Part shown: in pieces, positions 8,807-17,519 of the stretch | Layout of the letters: each line of letters opens with the position of its first letter | How positions within the stretch are numbered: the stretch's first letter is position 1 | DNA from: an uncultured Spirochaetales bacterium | Lineage (GTDB): Bacteria; Spirochaetota; Spirochaetia; Sphaerochaetales; Sphaerochaetaceae | Length of the DNA: 64,000 nt | Assembly: GCA_934276485.1 (NCBI GenBank) | Contig: CAKQTE010000083.1 | Span: 1 to 64,000, forward strand | Direction of reading: 5' to 3' | The notes under the pieces: generated by a model | Databases searched by the model: none | The model's input: only the letters and a program-made list of their open reading frames with translations | What the model was told of the DNA's origin: nothing | Translations under genes and position numbers: made by a program

Positions 8807-9138
8807 TTATATAGCTCCTTAAGCTTATTTAGATCAAATCCTACAATAACATCTTTTTTAGTTCTAATAATTGGAATAATCAATAATTCAGGATGCATTA
8901 CAAGCTCCTCTAGAGGATCATAATCCCTGTATTCATAACCTTCCTTCTTGTAGAACTTATTCGTTTTATCAATCAAAGCATCGGGCGAATCAACAGAAGT
9001 TAGAATGCTCTCCCACTCTCTCTTTGCTAAATCCTTTACATCAAGATCAATCAACTGGTACTCTTCTCTACGCTCTTTGAAGAACATCATTGCTTTCTTT
9101 GTATCTCGATCACCTTTTCTGCCAATTATCTGAAACAT
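8794..9138 (-). CDS. ArsC/Spx-family thioredoxin-fold protein lacking the catalytic cysteine
   Basis: About 114 residues from Met at 9138 (MFQIIGRKGDRDTKKA), which aligns with the natural N-terminus of ArsC/YffB-like proteins. An upstream ATG at 9174 would add 12 unlike residues; neither start has a good ribosome-binding site. The pattern DTKKA...FFKER and a late IIPIIRTKKDVIVGF segment match the fold (cis-Pro loop). In the position where relatives have the reactive Cys there is Asp/Gly, so redox or arsenate-reductase activity is unlikely. First gene of the operon with the WalJ-like protein and acyl-CoA synthetase. Confidence 0.7.
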   Translation of the reverse strand: MFQIIGRKGDRDTKKAMMFFKERREEYQLIDLDVKDLAKREWESILTSVDSPDALIDKTNKFYKKEGYEYRDYDPLEELVMHPELLIIPIIRTKKDVIVGFDLNKLKELYKCVM

Positions 9139-9354
9139 AGTAAGATTGTTACCATAATTTTTTGAAAAAAACATCCTTACTATTCACTACACCTCTGATT
9201 ATGGGTGTTTTTTTCTAATTGGTTATAATTAACTATGGATAACTATTGTGTTGAAATGACCCAATGCCTAACATATCACTTGTTGAATATTGACTGTTAG
9301 AGTTGGAAAATGGCAAAATTCAATAAGCCCAAATTGGGCACAAGGAGATATAGT

Positions 9355-10740
9355 ATGGACGAAAGAATCAAAGGATTACTTTCACGCACTCCATCTGATG
9401 AGATGGTAGAGGCAAAAGGATGGGTTCGAACCAAGAGAGACAGTAAGAATGTCTGCTTTCTTGAAATCAATGACGGCTCTTCACTCAAGGGGCTACAGGC
9501 AGTTATCGACAAGGCAACCTTCTCCAATAATAATCTCCTTGATCAAATATCAACAGGTGCTAGCGTAACTGCAAAGGGAAAGATTGTTGAAAGCCAGGGA
9601 GGAGCTCAGTCAGTTGAGCTTTTGGTTGAGGATCTCACACTTGTAGGAGAATGTCCTTCAGACTACCCACTACAAAAAAAGAGACACACAATTGAGTTCT
9701 TGAGAGACAATGCGCATCTAAGACCTAGAACAAACCTTTTTGGTGCGATCACAAGAGTCAGAAACACAATGGCTTTTGCTGTTCACAAGTTCTTCCAGGA
9801 AAATGGATTTATCTATGTAAACACTCCTCTTATCACAGCATCAGACTGCGAAGGAGCTGGAAAGCAGTTCCAGGTTACAACACTTGATTTGAACAATGTT
9901 CCTAAAACAAAAGATGGTCAGGTAGATTATTCAAAGGATTTCTTTGGCAAGATGGCAAACCTCACAGTATCAGGTCAGCTTGAAGGTGAGGCATATGCTA
10001 TGGCAATGAAGAACATCTACACATTTGGACCAACTTTCAGAGCAGAGGACAGCAATACTCCAAGACACCTTGCAGAGTTCTGGATGATCGAGCCAGAGAT
10101 GGCATTCTGCGATCTAGAGGGAAACATGGATGTTGCAGAAGCTTTCTTGAAGTACATCTTCAAGGATGTTCTTGAAAAGAACCAGGAAGATATGGATTTC
10201 TTCGATAAGTTCGTTCTTCAGGGCGTCAAGGATACTCTTATCAATGTTATTGATTCACCATTTGTACATATGACTTATACAGATGCAATCAAGGAACTTG
10301 AGAAGAAGAACGATGAGTTCGAGTTCCCAGTCCATTGGGGTTCCGATATCGCTTCCGAGCATGAAAGATACCTAACAGAGGTAGTTGCAAAGTGCCCTGT
10401 TATCGTTACTGACTATCCAAAGGAGATCAAGGCTTTCTACATGAAGATGAATCCAGACGGAAAGACTGTAAGAGCAATGGATGTTCTTGCTCCAAGACTA
10501 GGAGAGATCATCGGAGGATCAGAAAGAGAGAGCAGACTCGATGTTCTAACTTCTCGCATGGAAGAGCTTGATCTTGATCCAAAGAACTACTCATGGTATT
10601 TGGACCTAAGAAGATATGGTTCTGTTCCTCATGCAGGATTTGGACTAGGATTTGAGAGAGCTGTAAGATATGTTACAGGAGTTGCAAACATCAGAGACGT
10701 AATTCCTTTCCCAAGAGCTTCTCACTATTGCGAGTTCTAA
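9355..10740 (+). CDS. asnS: asparaginyl-tRNA synthetase
   Basis: Class II synthetase of 461 residues that charges tRNA-Asn. The N-terminal OB-fold anticodon-binding domain includes GWVRTKRDSK near residue 22; motif 2 is FRAEDSNTPRHLAEFWM and motif 3 GFGLGFERAVRYV near the C-terminus. The start at 9355 is set by a clean AAGGAG seven bases upstream and by family N-termini; an in-frame ATG at 9310 would add 15 residues lacking a ribosome-binding site. Monocistronic, ending in a strong terminator. Confidence 0.95.
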   Translation: MDERIKGLLSRTPSDEMVEAKGWVRTKRDSKNVCFLEINDGSSLKGLQAVIDKATFSNNNLLDQISTGASVTAKGKIVESQGGAQSVELLVEDLTLVGECPSDYPLQKKRHTIEFLRDNAHLRPRTNLFGAITRVRNTMAFAVHKFFQENGFIYVNTPLITASDCEGAGKQFQVTTLDLNNVPKTKDGQVDYSKDFFGKMANLTVSGQLEGEAYAMAMKNIYTFGPTFRAEDSNTPRHLAEFWMIEPEMAFCDLEGNMDVAEAFLKYIFKDVLEKNQEDMDFFDKFVLQGVKDTLINVIDSPFVHMTYTDAIKELEKKNDEFEFPVHWGSDIASEHERYLTEVVAKCPVIVTDYPKEIKAFYMKMNPDGKTVRAMDVLAPRLGEIIGGSERESRLDVLTSRMEELDLDPKNYSWYLDLRRYGSVPHAGFGLGFERAVRYVTGVANIRDVIPFPRASHYCEF

Positions 10741-10763
10741 TCAACTTATAAAACAGTTCATAG

Positions 10764-10794
10764 TGCTCTGTAGATTCGCTACAGAGCATTTTTA
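10764..10794 (+). terminator. asnS terminator
   Basis: Perfect 10-bp stem TGCTCTGTAG/CTACAGAGCA, five-base loop, then TTTTT. Confidence 0.88.
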
Positions 10795-10809
10795 TTCTCG
10801 TCTGACATA

Positions 10810-11337
10810 TCAAAATAGTCCTGATGCTCTGCACTTCATGTAGATAGCATAAATCGCCAGCTGCAATGTTGAATTGATACCAATCTTGTCCATTAGCTGT
10901 TGTTTCATTCTTCTTACACTTCTATCACTCATATGCATTACTTCACACAATTCCTTGTTTGAAATACCACTGCTTATTTGAGTAAGGAATTTGTTTTCAT
11001 ATTTTGTAAACCTAGGAGCCTCTTTCACAAAAGAAATGTCATGGGAAAGAATCTTTTTCATCTCTTCTATTTGGTTTGGAAAATCTGGGATAATAACAAC
11101 ATCAGGAAATAATGCTTTATAAATAGTCGCCTTTATCGGCTCAACAACAGCAATTATAATTGCAGATTTGTATCTATCAATCATCTTCTCCAATTCAGGA
11201 ATCTCTGGTAAATATTGAATGCGAATTGCATATCTAACAGTCTTGTTTTGACTGAAAAGAGTGACATCGCAGTCAAGGAACTCTTTCAATTGCATAACAT
11301 ATGGATATTTATCATCACAAATAATTCTTTTCTTCAT
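10810..11337 (-). CDS. LuxR/GerE-type HTH transcriptional regulator
   Basis: 175 residues. The C-terminal 65 or so residues form a LuxR-type helix-turn-helix (LTQISSGISNKELCEVM, then SDRSVRRMKQQLMDKIG). The N-terminal 110 residues look like a shortened receiver-like alpha/beta domain (AIIIAVVEP, DVVIIPDFP) without an obvious phosphoacceptor aspartate set, so it may be phosphorylation-independent. No sensor kinase is adjacent; it is an orphan regulator with unknown targets. The upstream DNA to 11488 is very AT-rich and holds no gene. Confidence 0.75.
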   Translation of the reverse strand: MKKRIICDDKYPYVMQLKEFLDCDVTLFSQNKTVRYAIRIQYLPEIPELEKMIDRYKSAIIIAVVEPIKATIYKALFPDVVIIPDFPNQIEEMKKILSHDISFVKEAPRFTKYENKFLTQISSGISNKELCEVMHMSDRSVRRMKQQLMDKIGINSTLQLAIYAIYMKCRASGLF

Positions 11338-11488
11338 ACTAAGAAATAGAAATATCTAAAAATATTGCTCAAAATAATATTTACTATATAAGTATTATTC
11401 TAATTTCGGATTATTAGATTTATATTTATTAAAATATTAATCATCTGTCTATTTTTGTACAATTGTTGATTATTTCAATTTTTCCAAC

Positions 11489-12022
11489 TTAGTTAGCTTC
11501 TAGTCTATAAAGCATTGAATCAAAACAATTGGCAAAGGCATTTATCGTACGGGAATCGAAGGATCCAGAAGGAGCAAACGCAACCCCTATATCCCTAAAG
11601 TCATTGTTGATCGCACGGTATGACAATAGTTCCTTTATATTGTCGCTTGTGAATTCCCTACCCCTGTCATCAATAACAAGAAGACCTTTCTCAATCAGGC
11701 GCGATGCAAGAGGAATATCGTGAGTTATGGCCAAGCCTGGAGCTGTTGCAATCGACACTAGATAGTCATCTGCACTATTCACGCCACTTTCAACTACAAT
11801 CATCTTTATATTTGATTTAATAGCTTTCAGTTCTTCTTTTTCTAATTTTCCTCTATATGGATCTCTAAGAGCCTTTGTATCCTCTTCTATAGAGACAAGA
11901 ACATCACTTAGCTTTCTGTCTGCTACAAAGAATGCATCCATATGATCTTTCATTATTCTTCTTAATACTATTGCTCTATGAGTTTTTGGAAGTGAATCAG
12001 CATCAATATATAAAGTAGGCAT
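11489..12022 (-). CDS. YaiI/YqxD family protein (DUF188, UPF0178)
   Basis: 177 residues starting MPTLYIDADSLPK, the characteristic DUF188 N-terminus with an acidic pair (D-A-D), followed later by DDYLVSIA and ITHDIPLASRLIEKG, which resemble PIN-like nuclease acidic positions. Biochemical role unproven in the family. A longer reading from a TTG at 12088 is rejected: the ATG at 12022 is six bases from a perfect TATAAT and fits the family start. Monocistronic. Confidence 0.82.
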   Translation of the reverse strand: MPTLYIDADSLPKTHRAIVLRRIMKDHMDAFFVADRKLSDVLVSIEEDTKALRDPYRGKLEKEELKAIKSNIKMIVVESGVNSADDYLVSIATAPGLAITHDIPLASRLIEKGLLVIDDRGREFTSDNIKELLSYRAINNDFRDIGVAFAPSGSFDSRTINAFANCFDSMLYRLEAN

Positions 12023-12028
12023 ATCCAA

Positions 12029-12057
12029 ATTATATGAAATTGACTCTATATAGCCAA
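12029..12057 (-). promoter_or_regulatory. promoter of the YaiI-family gene (leaderless)
   Basis: Minus strand TTGGCT (12052-12057), 17-bp spacer, TATAAT (12029-12034), then six bases to the ATG at 12022. This perfect -10 box fixes the start codon and implies a leaderless mRNA. Confidence 0.65.
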
Positions 12058-12175
12058 TAGAGAAGCCATTTTTGCTTTTTTCCAACAAATTCTGTTACTG
12101 CTTTTAGTAATACTACTATAGTATAGAATAAACTTGTTTCATTATATAAAATAGTATCGATAGGAGAGTTAAGAG

Positions 12176-13822
12176 ATGGAATTATCACCATTGCAGATTG
12201 CACGTTATGAATATAAGCCAAAGCTTCCAGCAATTCTACGCAACAACGTAAACAAGATCGTTGCAGTAGAAGGAAAAGAGACAGAAGCAGCTGGAGACAA
12301 GGAAAAGATCAAGGCTCTTTTCCCTAATACATATGGAATGAAGGAAATCACATTCCAGAAAGGAGAAAGCAAGGCAGACAAGAAAAAGCAGGTTGTTGGA
12401 GTTATACTATCAGGAGGACAAGCTCCAGGAGGACACAACGTAATCTCTGGACTATATGATGCACTTAAGGCAAACAACCCAGAGAACGAACTGATTGGTT
12501 TCCTAGGCGGTCCAAGCGGACTAATTGAAAACAAGTACATCAAGTTCACCGATGAATATATCAACGAGTATAGAAACACTGGTGGTTTTGATATCATTGG
12601 ATCTGGAAGAACCAAGCTCGAGACTGAAGAACAATTCAAGATTGTTGAGGGTGTTGCAAAAGAGCATGGACTCAACGCCGTTGTTATCATCGGTGGAGAT
12701 GACTCAAATACAAACGCTGCAGTTCTTGCAGAGTTCTTCAAGAACAACAATTCTGGTATCCAGGTAATTGGTTGCCCTAAGACAATCGATGGCGACTTGA
12801 AGAATGACGAAATCGAAGCAAGCTTTGGATTCGATACTGCTTGTAAGACATATTCAGAGCTTATTGGAAACATCGAGAGAGATGCTAACTCAGCTAAGAA
12901 ATATTGGCATTTTATAAAGCTCATGGGAAGATCTGCTTCTCACATTGCACTAGAGTGCGCTCTTGAGACCCAGCCTAACCTATGTCTAATAAGTGAGGAA
13001 GTTGAAGAGAAGAAGATGTCTCTATCAGAGATTGCTAATCTTATTGCTGACTCAGTTGAAAAGAGAAGCAAAAATGGTGACAACTTTGGTGTTGTTCTTA
13101 TCCCAGAAGGACTTGTAGAGTTTGTACCAGAGGTTAAGAAGCTTATTGCAGAGATCAATGAAATCTTGGCTGCAAACGAGAAAGAATTCAACCTCACAGA
13201 GAAGCCAGAAGACAAGCTTAGGTTCATGACAAACCACCTTTCTGAAGCTTCAAACAAGGTATTTGCAATTCTTCCTACAGATATCCAGCAGCAGTTGATG
13301 ATGGACAGAGACCCACATGGAAACGTACAGGTATCAAGAATCGAATCAGAAAAGCTAGTTTCAACTCTCGTTGCTAACGAGCTAAAGAAGAGACCAGAGT
13401 ACAAGGGCAAATTCAATGCACTACACCACTTCTTCGGCTATGAAGGACGCTGTGCATTCCCTTCCAACTTCGATGCTGACTATTGCTATTCTCTTGGATA
13501 CAACGCTTGTATGCTAATCATCAATGGATACACAGGATATCTATCATCTATCAGAAACCTATCTCAGAGTGCAGATAAGTGGACTGCTGGTGGTATGCCT
13601 ATTACAAAGATGATGAACATCGAAAGACGCCATGGAGAAGATAAGCCAGTAATTAAGAAGGCTCTAGTTACTCTTGATGGAAAACCATTTAAATACTTTG
13701 CAGAAAGAAGAGACAAGTGGGCTCTTGAAACATGCTATACATTCCCAGGTGCTATCCAGTACTACGGACCAGAGTCAGTTTGCGACCTAACAACAAAGAC
13801 CCTAGCATTGGAATCAAATTAA
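12176..13822 (+). CDS. pfp: pyrophosphate-fructose 6-phosphate 1-phosphotransferase
   Basis: 548-residue long-type PPi-dependent phosphofructokinase, like plant beta subunits and spirochaetal enzymes. It interconverts fructose-6-phosphate and fructose-1,6-bisphosphate using PPi. PPi specificity is read from GGDDSN (173-178) and PKTIDGDL (201-208), where Asp and Lys replace the glycines of [19 protein letters not shown] near residue 78 is the phosphate-binding start of the domain. TAGGAG lies about 9 bases upstream of the ATG. It pairs logically with glycogen storage in an ATP-sparing glycolysis. Confidence 0.94.
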   Translation: MELSPLQIARYEYKPKLPAILRNNVNKIVAVEGKETEAAGDKEKIKALFPNTYGMKEITFQKGESKADKKKQVVGVILSGGQAPGGHNVISGLYDALKANNPENELIGFLGGPSGLIENKYIKFTDEYINEYRNTGGFDIIGSGRTKLETEEQFKIVEGVAKEHGLNAVVIIGGDDSNTNAAVLAEFFKNNNSGIQVIGCPKTIDGDLKNDEIEASFGFDTACKTYSELIGNIERDANSAKKYWHFIKLMGRSASHIALECALETQPNLCLISEEVEEKKMSLSEIANLIADSVEKRSKNGDNFGVVLIPEGLVEFVPEVKKLIAEINEILAANEKEFNLTEKPEDKLRFMTNHLSEASNKVFAILPTDIQQQLMMDRDPHGNVQVSRIESEKLVSTLVANELKKRPEYKGKFNALHHFFGYEGRCAFPSNFDADYCYSLGYNACMLIINGYTGYLSSIRNLSQSADKWTAGGMPITKMMNIERRHGEDKPVIKKALVTLDGKPFKYFAERRDKWALETCYTFPGAIQYYGPESVCDLTTKTLALESN

Positions 13823-13845
13823 TTAGTAATATTTACTATCATTCT

Positions 13846-13877
13846 AAAGAGGACTGGGTTCAGTCCTCTTTTTCTTT
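13846..13877 (+). terminator. pfp terminator
   Basis: Stem AAAGAGGACTG/CAGTCCTCTTT with a tight GGTT loop, followed by TTTCTTT. Confidence 0.85.
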
Positions 13878-13928
13878 GTATTTAAAGTACTTACTGCTTC
13901 GTTAATAATCCTAACTTATAAAATAGAT

Positions 13929-13959
13929 AAAAAATTGAGGTATCCTTTTGAGATACCCC
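13929..13959 (-). terminator. yhbY terminator
   Basis: Minus strand GGGGTATC, loop TCAAAAG, GATACCTC, then AATTTTTT. Confidence 0.7.
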
Positions 13960-13966
13960 ATCAAAC

Positions 13967-14260
13967 TTAAATCTTATAGATTCTTTCAGGATCCTTGCTG
14001 TCTTGTCTGAAAAAGACTGAAGTAAAACCTGTAGTTGCAACAAATGTAGAATCTGTTGCTTTTTCAAGCTCTCGAGAAATCTCCTTGATTTCATCCTTGC
14101 TATTCTGGAACCTTACCTTTACAAGCTCATGAGCTGTGAGTGCATTATCAAGAGCTACGATAACACCATCAGTAAGGCCTTCCTTGCCAACATATACAAC
14201 AGGATTCAAATCCTGTGCGCTAGAGCGAAGAAACGCTCTTTGATAACTCTTTAGTTCCAT
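13967..14260 (-). CDS. yhbY: YhbY/CRM-domain RNA-binding protein
   Basis: 97 residues, a single CRM domain: the start MELKSYQRAFLRSSAQ, then NPVVYVGKEGLT (GxxG-type RNA-binding loop), ALTAHELVKVRF and a final FFRQDSKDPERI. Members bind pre-50S ribosomal particles and help 23S rRNA assembly. Monocistronic between two terminators. It lacks a Shine-Dalgarno; its promoter ends only eight bases from the ATG. Confidence 0.9.
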   Translation of the reverse strand: MELKSYQRAFLRSSAQDLNPVVYVGKEGLTDGVIVALDNALTAHELVKVRFQNSKDEIKEISRELEKATDSTFVATTGFTSVFFRQDSKDPERIYKI

Positions 14261-14268
14261 ATACTACT

Positions 14269-14297
14269 AAAATAACCAATTAACGCATTTAAGGCAA
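14269..14297 (-). promoter_or_regulatory. yhbY promoter close to the start codon
   Basis: Minus strand TTGCCT (14292-14297), 17-bp spacer, TATTTT (14269-14274), then eight bases to the ATG at 14260. Predicted leader of zero to two bases. Confidence 0.45.
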
Positions 14298-14298
14298 A

Positions 14299-16014
14299 TC
14301 ACAGAGCATACTTCTTGGCTACTGCAAATCTCTTGATCTTCTGAGTTGAAGTAACCTCCAAAGGCTCATCGGTAACAGTGACCATAGAAATTTTTCTGTA
14401 GGACTGTAAAGGCTTGTTTACTTCAGAGACAATCTCGTTCATTCTCTTTTCAACCTTTGCCTTATCACCACCGCAAGACTTAACAAAATCAGCTGTTGGA
14501 TAGATAACCGCACGAATACCCTCTGTCTTCATCTTCTTATCTACCATGTAGCCAATGATACAGATCTGCTGGATCTCTGTATAAAGCTGGAACTTGTCTT
14601 CAATCTCTTCTGGGAATACGTTCTTGCCACCTTCGGTTACGATGATGGACTTTGCCCTTCCTGTTAGATACAAGTAGTTCTTGCTATCAATGTGTCCTAC
14701 GTCTCCAGTGTTGAGCCAACCATCCTTTGTAAGAACTTCATCAGTAGCTTCCTGGTTCTTGTAGTAACCCTTCATTACCATTGGTCCCTTGATGTAAATT
14801 ACACCATTGCCTTCAGCATCTGGATCTACGATCTTGCATTCAACTTGAGCGATGTTCTTACCAACACTAGTCTCTTCATAAGCATAGATTGGATTAAGGT
14901 GTGTGATAGGAGATGTCTCTGTCAAGCCATATCCCTGAACAAAGTCGATTCCTAGCTGATTAAAGCCCTTGAATGTAGAAGAAGGAAGAGCACCTCCGCC
15001 ACAGATACAGATTCTTACTTTATCCAATGAAACCTGCTTTAGTAGGAAGTTGAACATCTTGTGGCCAATGTTTACTCCAGTTACCTTCTTCAAGAAACCA
15101 GAGATGCTCATCATGCATCTGATAAGGCCATATACAAACTTACCCTTCTTCTTAACACCTGCCAAGATTCCAGCATATAGCTTGTTAAATAGCATAGGAA
15201 CTGCAAGGAACATTGTAACTCCGCCCTCTTTGAGTTCCTTGAGCATCTGTGAAACGACAAGCTTCTTTCCAAATACAATCTTTGCACCACTGGCCATTGC
15301 TTCCATGAATACAGCAAGCATTGTATATGCATGGTGGATTGGAAGAATTGCATAGAAAACATCCTCTGGATATATGTTCATCAATGACTGAGCAAGCCAA
15401 GTGTCACCAATGATATTGTGGTTTGTGAGCATTACACCCTTTGGAGTTCCTGTTGTTCCTGATGTAAAGAGAATAGCAGCAATATCTTCAGATGTGCACT
15501 TATAGCCTTCCTTCTCAGGGCCATTCAGGTCAAAGATATATGTCCAATCTGACTTCTCTTCCAAACAAGCAATAGCCTTGAATCCAAGATTAGGTAGGCT
15601 CTTTAGTCTTGCACTATCTGCAAGAATGATTGTTGAATCCGAGAACTTTGCAAGTTTTACAAAGTCTTCTTCAAGAAGGTTGTTATCTAATGGAACTACG
15701 ATTCCTCCTGCATACTGAACAGCAAGATAAGCACATGCCCACTCTGGACTGTTCTTTCCAGAAACGATGATCTTCTCGCCTTTTTCGATGCCCTGTGCAA
15801 GAATCCAATTTGAAACATCCTTGATCTTTCTCTCAGCTTCCTTAAATGTCATTACATAGTGCTTTGGTGAAAAAACTTCCAAAAAAGGACGCTCTGGATA
15901 ACGCAAAGCTGAAATATGCATCTGCTCCTTGATAGTTGGGAATTCACCAACAAATTCAGTCCCTCTCCAAGGATCCAATTGCTTCCAAGGTGTAGGTGTA
16001 TCTTTAGTTCTCAT
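14299..16014 (-). CDS. AMP-dependent acyl-CoA synthetase/ligase
   Basis: 571-residue adenylate-forming enzyme, a second acyl-CoA synthetase distinct from the 6-8 kb gene and lacking its lysine-rich tail. Motifs in order are FTSGTTGTPKGVML near residue 188, GYGLTETSP, WLNTGDVGH, and the C-terminal TSTQKIKRF with the catalytic lysine. GGAGG precedes the ATG at good spacing. The acyl substrate cannot be told; the absence of neighbouring beta-oxidation genes favours lipid remodelling over fatty-acid degradation. Confidence 0.88.
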   Translation of the reverse strand: MRTKDTPTPWKQLDPWRGTEFVGEFPTIKEQMHISALRYPERPFLEVFSPKHYVMTFKEAERKIKDVSNWILAQGIEKGEKIIVSGKNSPEWACAYLAVQYAGGIVVPLDNNLLEEDFVKLAKFSDSTIILADSARLKSLPNLGFKAIACLEEKSDWTYIFDLNGPEKEGYKCTSEDIAAILFTSGTTGTPKGVMLTNHNIIGDTWLAQSLMNIYPEDVFYAILPIHHAYTMLAVFMEAMASGAKIVFGKKLVVSQMLKELKEGGVTMFLAVPMLFNKLYAGILAGVKKKGKFVYGLIRCMMSISGFLKKVTGVNIGHKMFNFLLKQVSLDKVRICICGGGALPSSTFKGFNQLGIDFVQGYGLTETSPITHLNPIYAYEETSVGKNIAQVECKIVDPDAEGNGVIYIKGPMVMKGYYKNQEATDEVLTKDGWLNTGDVGHIDSKNYLYLTGRAKSIIVTEGGKNVFPEEIEDKFQLYTEIQQICIIGYMVDKKMKTEGIRAVIYPTADFVKSCGGDKAKVEKRMNEIVSEVNKPLQSYRKISMVTVTDEPLEVTSTQKIKRFAVAKKYAL

Positions 16015-16187
16015 TTATTTCCTCCATAATTTTACATTTACTGCAAATAGTGTCATTATTGACATTTTTTTAAATATTGTAAACATTCCTCTCTATCATG
16101 AAGTATTGATTGCAATAAGTCAATAAAATGACGCAATGAAAGAAGATATTATCTCGTAGCTAGCTACACGAAAGAGAGTAATTTTCA

Positions 16188-16193
16188 TACAAT
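16188..16193 (+). promoter_or_regulatory. possible -10 box of folC
   Basis: TACAAT lies six bases before the folC ATG, the same spacing as the other leaderless promoters here, but the -35 position (TACACG) is poor. A short palindrome TAGCTAGCTA sits at the -35 side. Confidence 0.3.
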
Positions 16194-16199
16194 TGAAGC

Positions 16200-17519
16200 A
16201 TGATCAACTCAATAGAAGAAATGGATAATTACTTCAATTCCTTCTCTCCGAACTTCGGAAAAGGAAACTTGAGAGAAAATAGACTCGAGAGAATGGAATT
16301 GCTTTTAGATAAACTCAAAAGACCAGAAGAGAGCTTTGACCAATACCATATTGCTGGCTCTAAGGGCAAGGGAACTACAGCAAGCTACCTAGCAACACTA
16401 ATAAAGATGAAATATGGGCATTGTGGACTATACATGTCTCCTCATGTCTATGACATAAGAGAAAGATTTACAGATGCAACAGAGTTTTTCTCAAAGAAAG
16501 ACTACATCGACACAATAAACGAACTCGACAGTGCCATAAAAAGCTTCACACTACCCCAAGCATTAGGTCCTGAGCGCCCTACTACATTTGAGTTATATAC
16601 TGCTTACAGCTATCTATTGTTTCGCGCAAAGGGCATAAAACATGCCGTTATCGAAACAGGACTTGGAGGAAGGCTGGATGCAACAAATACATTAAAGCAC
16701 CCAAAAGCTGCAATCTTTACACTCATTGAGCTAGAGCATACAAATGTTCTTGGGCATACATTTGAAGAGATTGCAAATGAGAAGCTAGGTATTGTTCAAA
16801 AAGGATGTTCTGTTTACTACTACCAAGAGAAACTCAAGAACGAGATTGATAAACGAGGTATCAAAGCTCTTCATGTCGATACCTCCTATAAAGCAATAGA
16901 ACAAAAGAATGATTCGGTATGTGTCACAACCAATGACGATAAGCATATCCTTCTTGCCAATCCAACAGCTACATCAATATTGGATGCACTTTATGCATAT
17001 GAGATTGCAAAAGATCAAAAGGAACTCATTGAAACTTCTGTGTACGATTTAAGACAAGTCAATCTTCCTGCAAGATTTGAACAAGTAAAGCTAAAGAACA
17101 ACAGAACGGCTATCTTTGAAGGAGCACACACCTTTGCATCCACCACATCTGCTCTTGTCAGCTTCGAAGAACTATTGAAAAAAGAAGGAAAAAACACTAG
17201 AGAAAATGCCACTTTGATATTCTCTCTTGCAGACGGAAAGGACCTAGAGAGCATTGCAAAAGCTATAATTCCAGAATTCAAGCATATCGTGATCACGGGA
17301 CTAGGACCATTTAAGAGATCGGAACCAGAAGAAATCTATCAAGTCAGTCGTAAGTACACAGAACGCGATGTTGATATTACTTTATCTACAGATGCAATTG
17401 AAGCTACGAAAAAAGCAATTTCAGAGACAGGAAAAGATGATTTTATATTTATCTTGGGCTCTTTTTATCTAGCAGATGAGATAAAGCGAGCATTAAAGGA
17501 ACTTGGCTATGTCGATTAA
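16200..17519 (+). CDS. folC: folylpolyglutamate synthase / dihydrofolate synthase
   Basis: Mur-ligase-like ATPase of 439 residues adding glutamate to (dihydro)pteroate or folate. The P-loop GSKGKGTT is at residues 53-60, followed by GLYMSPHVYDIRERF (folate-binding omega-loop region) and ETGLGGRLDATNT. First gene of a four-gene operon with the RqcH-like, MEMO-like and kinase-like genes; the next gene begins inside its last codons. No Shine-Dalgarno upstream. Confidence 0.9.
   Translation: MINSIEEMDNYFNSFSPNFGKGNLRENRLERMELLLDKLKRPEESFDQYHIAGSKGKGTTASYLATLIKMKYGHCGLYMSPHVYDIRERFTDATEFFSKKDYIDTINELDSAIKSFTLPQALGPERPTTFELYTAYSYLLFRAKGIKHAVIETGLGGRLDATNTLKHPKAAIFTLIELEHTNVLGHTFEEIANEKLGIVQKGCSVYYYQEKLKNEIDKRGIKALHVDTSYKAIEQKNDSVCVTTNDDKHILLANPTATSILDALYAYEIAKDQKELIETSVYDLRQVNLPARFEQVKLKNNRTAIFEGAHTFASTTSALVSFEELLKKEGKNTRENATLIFSLADGKDLESIAKAIIPEFKHIVITGLGPFKRSEPEEIYQVSRKYTERDVDITLSTDAIEATKKAISETGKDDFIFILGSFYLADEIKRALKELGYVD

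Noticed and set aside
11338..11372. Leaderless promoter for the LuxR-type regulator
   Set aside because: TTGAGC is at the right spacing but the -10 position (CTATTT) matches the consensus at only one base; not listed.
12205..12924. Long open frame opposite pfp
   Set aside because: It mirrors the coding strand of a clear pfp gene, is Ser/Pro-rich and has no ribosome-binding site; a codon-bias shadow.
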